Shown here in pieces: positions 57,855 to 64,000 of a stretch of DNA of 64,000 nucleotides. Source of the stretch: JAVDCA01 sp035293985 (GTDB lineage Bacteria > Pseudomonadota > Alphaproteobacteria > Rhizobiales > Xanthobacteraceae); the NCBI GenBank assembly GCA_035293985.1, contig DATGLS010000052.1, positions 434,001-498,000 of the forward strand, written 5' to 3'. Numbering within the stretch: position 1 is the first letter of the stretch; each line of letters starts with the position of its first letter. Under the pieces are notes generated by a model. It was not told where the DNA came from, did not search any database, and saw nothing but the letters and a program-made list of their open reading frames with translations. Both the position numbers and the translations under genes were made by a program.

Positions 57855-58836
57855 ATGAAACCGTCCCGTCGCGGACTTCTGCAGGTGGCGGCAGCCGCCG
57901 CCGCGATGCCGGCGCTGGCGCGCCGGGCCAAGGCGCTGGATTCGGCGCTGGGTTCGGCGCTGGATTATCCGACACGACCGGTCCATCTGATCGTCGGCTT
58001 CCCGGCGGGTGGCGTGACCGACATCCTGGCGCGCCTGCTCGGCCCATGGCTGTCGCGGCGGCTGGGACAGCAATTCCTGGTCGAGGACCGGCCCGGCGCC
58101 GGCACCAACATCGCCACCGAGGCGGTCGTGCGGTCGCAGCCCGACGGCTACACGCTGCTGATGGCGACGTCGACCAACGTGATCAACGCGACGCTCTACG
58201 ACAATCTGCGGTTCGATTTCCTGCGCGACACCACGCCCGTCGCCAGCATCGCGCGCACGCCGCTGGTCCTGGTGACCACCCTGTCATTTCCGGCCAAGAC
58301 GGTCCCCGAGCTCATCGCCTACGCCAAGGCCAATCCCGGCAAGATCAACATGGCGACGGCCGGCATCGGCAGCTCGCTTCATCTCGCCGGCGAGCTGTTC
58401 ATGCGCATGACCGGCGTGCAGCTCGTCCCGGTGCATTACCGCGCCATGTACCTGCCGGATTTGCTCGCCGGGCAGGTGCAAATCGGATTTACCCCGATGC
58501 CGACGACGATCGCGCAGGTGAGGGCCGGAAAGCTGCGCGCCATCGCGGTGACCACGGCGGCGCGCTCGCCGGCGTTGCCGGATATTCCGACCATCGGCGA
58601 GCTCGTGGCCGGCTACGAGGCGAGCGTATGGAACGGGATGGTGGCGCCGAGGGGCACGCCTGCCGCCATCGTCGACAAGCTCTATCGGGAGATCGACGCG
58701 GCGCTCGCCGATCCGGCCATCACGGCGCGGTTTGCCGACGTCGGCAGCGTCCCGGTGTCGATGCCGCCCGCCGAGTTCGGCAAGTTCATTGCCGCGGACA
58801 AGGAGAAGTGGGGCAAGGTCATCCGCGAGGACAACA

Positions 58837-58850
<14 letters not shown>
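57855..58850 (+). CDS. Tripartite tricarboxylate transporter (Bug family) solute-binding protein
   Basis: A 331-residue protein with a twin-arginine-like start (MKPSRRGLLQVAAAAAAMPALARRAKAL). Mature hallmarks: YPTRPVHLIVGFPAGGVTDILARLL, VEDRPGAGTNIATEAVV, INMATAGIGSSLHLAGELFM, VPVHYRAMYLPDLLAGQVQIGF. Between signal and mature part is a short tandem LDSALGSALDYP from a 12-base direct repeat. The family is usually Sec-exported, so Tat use is uncertain. Its last 14 bases overlap the convergent COG0523 GTPase. Ligand unknown. Confidence 0.92.
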
Positions 58851-59868
<1,018 letters not shown>

Positions 59869-59896
59869 GCCCGCGCCACCAAACCCCGACCATCCC

Positions 59897-60024
59897 CGTC
59901 ACCCCGAGGCGCCCGGCGAAGCCGGGCCTCGAAGGGCGACGGCGCGGATGGTGCGGCTTGCGCGCTTGCGGCGCCGCCTCGGCCGATCCTTCGAGGCTCG
60001 CTTCGCTCGCGCCTCAGCATGACG
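59897..60024. repeat. Diverged CCCCGAGGC / CCTTCGAGGCTCGC palindromic repeat
   Basis: Contains CCCCGTCACCCCGAGGCGCCCGGCGAAGCCGGGCCTCGAAGG, then TCCTTCGAGGCTCGCTTCGCTCGCGCCTCAGCATGACGGG. Modules are complementary. Related in plan to 2281-2400 but clearly diverged. Lies between the small gene 60056-60364 and the GTPase. Confidence 0.75.
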
Positions 60025-60055
60025 GGTCTGGCTGAAGCGATGCTCGGAGACATCA

Positions 60056-60364
60056 TCACGACACCAGCAGCGGCGCGATGCCGACGCGCACGCGCGTCGC
60101 GGCGAAATCGGGATCGAGCGCGGCGCGCACCTGGCGCAGCACGGCGACGAGCGAGATCGCGGGCCGCGTGCGTCCATCGATCGTCACCATCCAGCGGAAC
60201 ATCATATCGTCCGGCTTCGGCGCGATGCGCACCGTCTTGTTGCTGCTCGTCCGCTCGATCGCGATCGCGCCATCATCAGTGCACGTGACAACGCCGGCGA
60301 GGCGCCAGGCCGCAAGGCTCGCGGCCACGAGCTCACGGACCAGCGCGCTTGACACGCCGCTCAT
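60056..60364 (-). CDS. Small protein translationally coupled to a hydantoinase
   Basis: A 102-residue soluble protein. Its ATG overlaps the hydantoinase stop (ATGA at 60361-60364). Sequence: ALVRELVAASLAAWRLAGVVTCTDDGAIAIER, RIAPKPDDMMFRWMVTIDGRTRPAISLVAVLRQVRAAL, VRVGIAPLL. An alternating hydrophobic pattern suggests an alpha/beta fold. I recognise no domain. Tight coupling implies a linked role, such as a partner subunit or regulator of the hydantoinase. The name of the function cannot be given. Confidence 0.75.
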   Translation of the reverse strand: MSGVSSALVRELVAASLAAWRLAGVVTCTDDGAIAIERTSSNKTVRIAPKPDDMMFRWMVTIDGRTRPAISLVAVLRQVRAALDPDFAATRVRVGIAPLLVS

Positions 60365-61785
60365 GCGAGATTCCCGGCGAGCGTCGTCGCCGCGATCTTG
60401 CGCTTGAGATAGCGCCCGTCGGCCGGGCTGCCGAAATACTGACCGTCCCGCACCATGACCTTGCCGCGCAAGATCGTCGTCACCGGCCAGGCGAAGATGT
60501 CGTGGCCCTCCCACGGGGTGTAGTCGGTCTCGTGCAGGTCGGCGGCGCGCACCTTGCCGCGCCGGGTGGGGTCGAGGATGGTGATATCGGCATCGCTGCC
60601 GGGCGCGAGCGCGCCCTTCTTCGGGTAGAGCCCCATGATGCGGGCGGCGTTGCTCGACACGAGGTCGGCGTACTGCGGCAGCGAGTAGCCGCGCCGCGTC
60701 ACCATCTCGGTGTACATGACCGCGAGCCGCGGCTCGACGCCGGAGTTGCCGCCGGTCGTGTCGTCGATGCGGTTGCCCGCCGTCTTGTCCTTCAGCGTGC
60801 AGCACAGCTCGTCGGTGGCGACGCAATGGATGGTGCCGTCGGCTGTGCCGTCCCACAGTGCCTTTCGGTCGGCATCCGACTTCAGCGACGGATAGGTGTG
60901 ATAGATCTGGCCGTTGGGGCGCTTGTAGTCCTCCGCCGACCAATTGAGATACTGGTGCAGCGTCTCGCCGAAGATCGGCAGGCCCTTGCGCCGCGCCTCG
61001 GCGATCGCCGCGACGCCGGTGCCGGCGGAGACATGCATCATATAAAGTGTCGTCCCGGGCACGTTCTCCGCGAGCCGCAGGATGCGGCGGAAGCTCAAAT
61101 CCTCCGAGAGCTGGTTATGGGCTTCCGCGAGGTGCTCGAAGCCGACCCGGCCCTCGCGGATGAGCTTGGCGTACATGTGCATGACGATGTCGTTGTCCTC
61201 GGCGTGGATGACGCCGAGGCCGCCCTCCTTCGCCAGCACCTGGAACGCCTCCCAGATGTCGCCGAAGTCGATCATGCGGCCGCTGCGCTTGGGCAGGATG
61301 TTGGTGGTGAAGATCTTGAGCGTCGGGTAACCGGCCTGGATCGCCTCGGCAAGCTGAGCGGAGAACTCCGGCGGCGGCTCGGAATGCAGCATGAGGTGGT
61401 AGGCCCAGTCACACGGGCTTTTGCCGACGAAGTCGCGGTCGCGCGTCTCGATCGCCTGGCGGGCCGACATCCCGTCGCGCCAGTAGGCGAAGTCGATGAA
61501 CGTGGTGGTGCCGCCGTGCAGCGCGGCGCGCCCGACCTGCTCGGGCCCGGCGGTGACGAGCTGCGTGCCGTCGGGCTGGATCCACACGTGATGCAGGTGC
61601 ACATGCGGATCGATGCCGCCCGGCATCACGATCTGCCTGTCGGCATCGATGGTGGTTTTGGCCTCTCCCGACAGAGACCCGGCGACCGCAACCGCCGCGA
61701 TCGTCTCGCCCGCGACCGCAAGATCGCCGCGCACGACGCCTTGCGGGGTCACGATGTCGCCACCGCGAATGATGAGATCGAACAT
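60361..61785 (-). CDS. Dihydropyrimidinase / hydantoinase family amidohydrolase (second copy)
   Basis: A 474-residue cyclic amidohydrolase. Metal site: HVH in GGIDPHVHLHH (about 58-65), carbamylated Lys in PTLKIFTT, His in GVIHAEDND, His in YMMHVSAGTG, and Asp in VATDELCCTL. The last motif differs from the SDHxxY of standard hydantoinases, so the substrate may differ. GGGGAG lies before the ATG. It is upstream of the small coupled gene, both in one operon. It differs clearly from the 41060-42535 copy, so it is not a recent duplicate. Substrates may be hydantoins, pyrimidines or other cyclic ureides. Confidence 0.9.
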   Translation of the reverse strand: MFDLIIRGGDIVTPQGVVRGDLAVAGETIAAVAVAGSLSGEAKTTIDADRQIVMPGGIDPHVHLHHVWIQPDGTQLVTAGPEQVGRAALHGGTTTFIDFAYWRDGMSARQAIETRDRDFVGKSPCDWAYHLMLHSEPPPEFSAQLAEAIQAGYPTLKIFTTNILPKRSGRMIDFGDIWEAFQVLAKEGGLGVIHAEDNDIVMHMYAKLIREGRVGFEHLAEAHNQLSEDLSFRRILRLAENVPGTTLYMMHVSAGTGVAAIAEARRKGLPIFGETLHQYLNWSAEDYKRPNGQIYHTYPSLKSDADRKALWDGTADGTIHCVATDELCCTLKDKTAGNRIDDTTGGNSGVEPRLAVMYTEMVTRRGYSLPQYADLVSSNAARIMGLYPKKGALAPGSDADITILDPTRRGKVRAADLHETDYTPWEGHDIFAWPVTTILRGKVMVRDGQYFGSPADGRYLKRKIAATTLAGNLA

Positions 61786-61868
61786 GGCTGCTCCCCGGGT
61801 CGCGCGGCCGCGCTGTCAGGCGCGAATTATCACACGGCGAGAGCCATGGTTCTACCTCGGCTCGCGCC

Positions 61869-62576
61869 TCACGTGATGGCGCGGATAAGCTCGGTCAGGC
61901 TCGCGACGGTGAGATCCGGCTTGGCTTCGCCGGCCCCCTCGCCCGACAGGCCGAGCGCGCGTCCAGGCCGATTGATCCAGGCACATTTGAGACCAAGTCG
62001 GTTGGCCGGCGTGATGTCGGCGCGCAGGCTTTGCCCCACATGGAGAATGCGGTCACGTCGGATGCCGAGCGCGCCGAGCGCCTCGATGGCGCTGTGAAAG
62101 TGCGGCCAGTCGGGCTTGTAGGCGCCGACGCGCTCGGCCGTGACGATCAGATCGAAGCGGAAGTCGAGCTTGCGGCAGGAGCTTGCGAGCGAGGCATCGT
62201 CGATGTTGCTGAGCGCGCCGACCTTGGCGTGCCGCTGCAGCGCGACGAGGCCGGCATGCGCGTCGGGATAGGCCGGCCATTCATGCGGCGAGCGCGCGAA
62301 AGTCTCGCGCGCCGAGGGCTCGATCGCGACGCGGAATTCGGCGGACAGGCGGTCGAAGCACCGCCGCAGGACATCGGGATAGGCATGCGCGGGCCGCTCC
62401 TTCTGGATGTCCGCGCGGGCGCGGTCGAACGCCATCAGGAGGTCCTGATCGGCCGCGGCGACGCCATGGCGTCGCCCCCATTCGTGCAGGAAGCCGATGA
62501 TGGACGGCTCCCAGTCGATCAACGTGCCGTAGACGTCGAGCGTCACGGCATCGAAATCGGACAGGCGGATGGCCAT
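61869..62576 (-). CDS. HAD-superfamily hydrolase, haloacid dehalogenase type II-like
   Basis: A 235-residue HAD enzyme. Nucleophile D14 in VTLDVYGTLIDWE; motif II ALSNIDD with Ser/Asn; Lys in GAYKPDWPHF; motif IV-like VGQSLRADITPANRLGLKCAWINR. The YGTLIDWE opening is shared with the type II (S)-2-haloacid dehalogenases, but many members are phosphatases. The ATG at 62576 is chosen; an upstream extension adds ten residues without support. Divergent from the GntR gene across a perfect palindrome, so probably under its control. Confidence 0.88.
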   Translation of the reverse strand: MAIRLSDFDAVTLDVYGTLIDWEPSIIGFLHEWGRRHGVAAADQDLLMAFDRARADIQKERPAHAYPDVLRRCFDRLSAEFRVAIEPSARETFARSPHEWPAYPDAHAGLVALQRHAKVGALSNIDDASLASSCRKLDFRFDLIVTAERVGAYKPDWPHFHSAIEALGALGIRRDRILHVGQSLRADITPANRLGLKCAWINRPGRALGLSGEGAGEAKPDLTVASLTELIRAIT

Positions 62577-62620
62577 AAGCACCAACCAACACGCTTCTGA
62601 GCTCAAAGAGCTTGATCGAA

Positions 62621-62642
62621 TATCGATAATCGATTATCGATA
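62621..62642. promoter_or_regulatory. Perfect 22-bp palindrome in a divergent promoter
   Basis: The half-site TATCGATAATC is followed at once by its exact reverse complement, with no gap. The palindrome lies 44 bases upstream of the HAD start and 38 bases before the GntR start. GntR proteins of the FCD type bind such sites, so this is the likely operator for both genes. AT-richness against the 67% GC background makes chance very unlikely. Confidence 0.85.
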
Positions 62643-62680
62643 ATTCGTCAATGACCGAAGGCCGCAGTGACAGGTGAGCC

Positions 62681-63379
62681 GTGCCACGAGGGGCAGCCGA
62701 GATCGGCAGCAATCTCACCGAGCTGGTGGAAGGCCGCTCCGCGTCGGCCATCGTGGCCGATGCCCTGCGCGAGAACGTTCTGCGCGGCGCCTTTCCGGAG
62801 GGCGAGCGATTGCGGCAGGACGCCATCGCGGAACGCTTCGGCGTCAGCCAGACGATCGTGCGCGAGGCCTTCCAGCAGCTGACGCACGAGGGGTTTCTGA
62901 CGGCGGAGCCGCGCCGCGGCGTCAGCGTTGCGCCGATGAGCGCGGACGAGGCCGATGAGATGACCGAGTTGCGCAGCGCGATCGAGGCGCGCGCCCTCGC
63001 GTGGGCCATCCCGAACATGCGTGAGGGCGACATCGATGGCGCGGAACGCATCCTCGCGGAGCTCGACAAGGCGAGGTCCACCGACCGGATCATCGCGCTG
63101 AACGCGCGATTTCACGCAGCGCTGTACGCTCCGGCGCGCCGCGAGCGCACCGCCCGCATGATCGCCACGCTTCGCCTGAACTTCGAGCGCTACCTGCGCT
63201 TTGCCTGGGAGGCGACGCGCCATCTCGAGCAATCCCAGCGCGAGCACCGGCAGCTTCTCGAGCGCTGCCGGCAGCGCGACGTCGACGGCGCGTGTGCGCT
63301 GCTGCGGCGGCACATTGCTGCGACCGGCATGTTGCTGGTGCAGCGACTGAAGGCACGCGCATCAGCGCGAGGGAGCTGA
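62681..63379 (+). CDS. GntR family transcriptional regulator, FCD subfamily
   Basis: A 232-residue regulator. Winged helix 20-90: SAIVADALRENVLRGAFPEGERLRQDAIAERFGVSQTIVREAFQQLTHEGFLTAEPRRGVSV. FCD helical domain 98-220: EMTELRSAIEARALAWAI, DRIIALNARFHAALYAPA (metal/ligand region), YLRFAWEATRHLEQSQREHRQLLERC with His residues. FCD proteins respond to carboxylates or sugar acids, often with zinc or nickel. GTG start with AGGTGA three bases upstream. Divergent HAD gene and shared palindrome suggest a simple divergon. Confidence 0.92.
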   Translation: MPRGAAEIGSNLTELVEGRSASAIVADALRENVLRGAFPEGERLRQDAIAERFGVSQTIVREAFQQLTHEGFLTAEPRRGVSVAPMSADEADEMTELRSAIEARALAWAIPNMREGDIDGAERILAELDKARSTDRIIALNARFHAALYAPARRERTARMIATLRLNFERYLRFAWEATRHLEQSQREHRQLLERCRQRDVDGACALLRRHIAATGMLLVQRLKARASARGS

Positions 63380-63432
63380 CACCGTGCCCGGCAGCGACGC
63401 GCTCAGTTCCGCGAGGGGCTCCTGCCCGCGGC

Positions 63433-63858
63433 TCACCAATGGAATTCGCGGATGAGCGGCCCGCGGTCGAAATCCGAATAGCGCGCCCACGCCGGCGCAA
63501 TGCACCAGTAGGCGAGGTTCGGCCATTCGAGGCGATCGCGTCCGTCCGGCCATGTCGCGTGGTAGAGCGAGCGCAGCGCGGCGTCGGCGCTGCCATCGAC
63601 CGCGACCGCTCGCGCCGTCCCCTCGAGCTGCAGCGTCTGCTCGCCGGGCCCGATGAGGACGATCGATGCACGCGGATCGCGTTCGAGGTTGCCGTGCTTG
63701 CGGGTGTCGGTCGTGGTGTCGAAGATCACCTCGTGGCGCGCGGACACGGCGATGCCCACCAGCGCGGATTGCGGCTCGCCGCGCCGACCGAGCGACGACA
63801 CCACCGCGAGGCGATGGCCACGCATGTAGTCGAGCAGCTCGTTCTTGCCGAAATCCAT
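63433..63858 (-). CDS. Pyridoxamine 5'-phosphate oxidase family protein (split barrel)
   Basis: A protein of about 141 residues with the flavin-binding split-barrel: MDFGKNELLDYMRGHRLAVVSSLGRRGEPQSALVGIAV, VIFDTTTDTRKHGNLERDPRASIVLIG, LQLEGTARAV. The ATG at 63858 begins a typical N-terminus, with GAGG eight bases before; a longer start at 63939 or 63879 adds residues outside the domain. Members bind FMN or F420 and may reduce small molecules. Convergent with the GntR gene, separated by about 50 bases. No target is known. Confidence 0.85.
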   Translation of the reverse strand: MDFGKNELLDYMRGHRLAVVSSLGRRGEPQSALVGIAVSARHEVIFDTTTDTRKHGNLERDPRASIVLIGPGEQTLQLEGTARAVAVDGSADAALRSLYHATWPDGRDRLEWPNLAYWCIAPAWARYSDFDRGPLIREFHW

Positions 63859-64000
63859 CGCGCCCGCCTCGGCGATCATGGCACCGTCGTGTCCGCCATG
63901 ATCAACATGAGATACCTGCTCACGGAAAGTCGCCAGCACATTTGTCGAGCTTTCTCCGACGCCGCATCGTCAGCCGCCGGCGTGGGGCATCCGAATAATA

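Overview
This is about 64 kb of high-GC DNA (third codon positions almost all G or C) from an alphaproteobacterium, most likely Hyphomicrobiales of the Bradyrhizobium / Xanthobacteraceae / Pseudolabrys type. Evidence for that: dense orphan Bug-type (TctC) solute-binding proteins, many ABC uptake operons, four Hsp20 genes with ROSE-type leaders, and several palindromic intergenic repeat families of the sort common in that group. There is no rRNA, tRNA, CRISPR array, transposase or phage gene. The window is ordinary chromosome, not a genomic island.

Layout. 1-7.0 kb, minus strand: catabolic and uptake genes. These are a partial amidohydrolase, a decayed FAD monooxygenase, a PaaI-type thioesterase, two Bug proteins and a complete NitT/TauT-type ABC importer. 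7.1-9.7 kb: an ArsB-like permease and an MFS exporter. 10.2-15.6 kb, plus strand: an XRE regulator, then a four-gene iron/phosphonate-type ABC importer coupled to a GpdQ-like phosphodiesterase. 15.8-24.6 kb: a secreted protein built from FGNQ repeats, an LprI-like protein, a cupin, a Bug protein, an alpha/beta hydrolase, VanW plus a methyltransferase, a Liv-type binding protein and an FAD hydroxylase. 24.7-28.4 kb: a truncated porin, an MFS permease, and frameshifted hemerythrin and cytochrome c genes. 28.4-32.7 kb: an ATP-dependent DNA ligase and a heat-shock island with four Hsp20 genes and two ROSE-like RNA thermometers. 32.9-38.7 kb: a secreted unknown, an ornithine cyclodeaminase-like enzyme, a class II aldolase, a repeat-built membrane protein, a receiver protein and a TetR divergon.

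38.8-40.6 kb: a partner-switching set (RsbW-like kinase, receiver-phosphatase, STAS antagonist) whose phosphatase domain appears internally deleted. 41.0-45.6 kb: a hydantoin/dihydropyrimidine cluster (hydantoinase, DapA-like lyase, Asp/Glu/hydantoin racemase, cupin, N-carbamoyl-D-amino acid hydrolase). 45.9-53.1 kb: a NIPSNAP protein, a TauD dioxygenase, a GMC oxidoreductase and a polar amino acid ABC importer. 53.3-58.9 kb: an MHYT-GGDEF-EAL protein, an LpxL-like acyltransferase coupled to a CPBP protease, and another Bug protein. 58.8-63.9 kb: a COG0523 GTPase, a second hydantoinase coupled to a small protein, and a HAD hydrolase divergent from a GntR regulator across a perfect 22-bp palindrome.

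The main theme is scavenging of organic acids, hydantoins, amino acids and possibly phosphodiesters. Most neighbouring genes overlap by 4 bp (ATGA/GTGA), so operons are easy to read. The most notable points are the paired ROSE-like leaders, the FGNQ-repeat protein, the shortened RsbU-like phosphatase, clustered frameshifts at 27.1-28.3 kb, the GntR/HAD palindrome and the many intergenic repeats. No clear new multi-gene defence or biosynthetic system was found.
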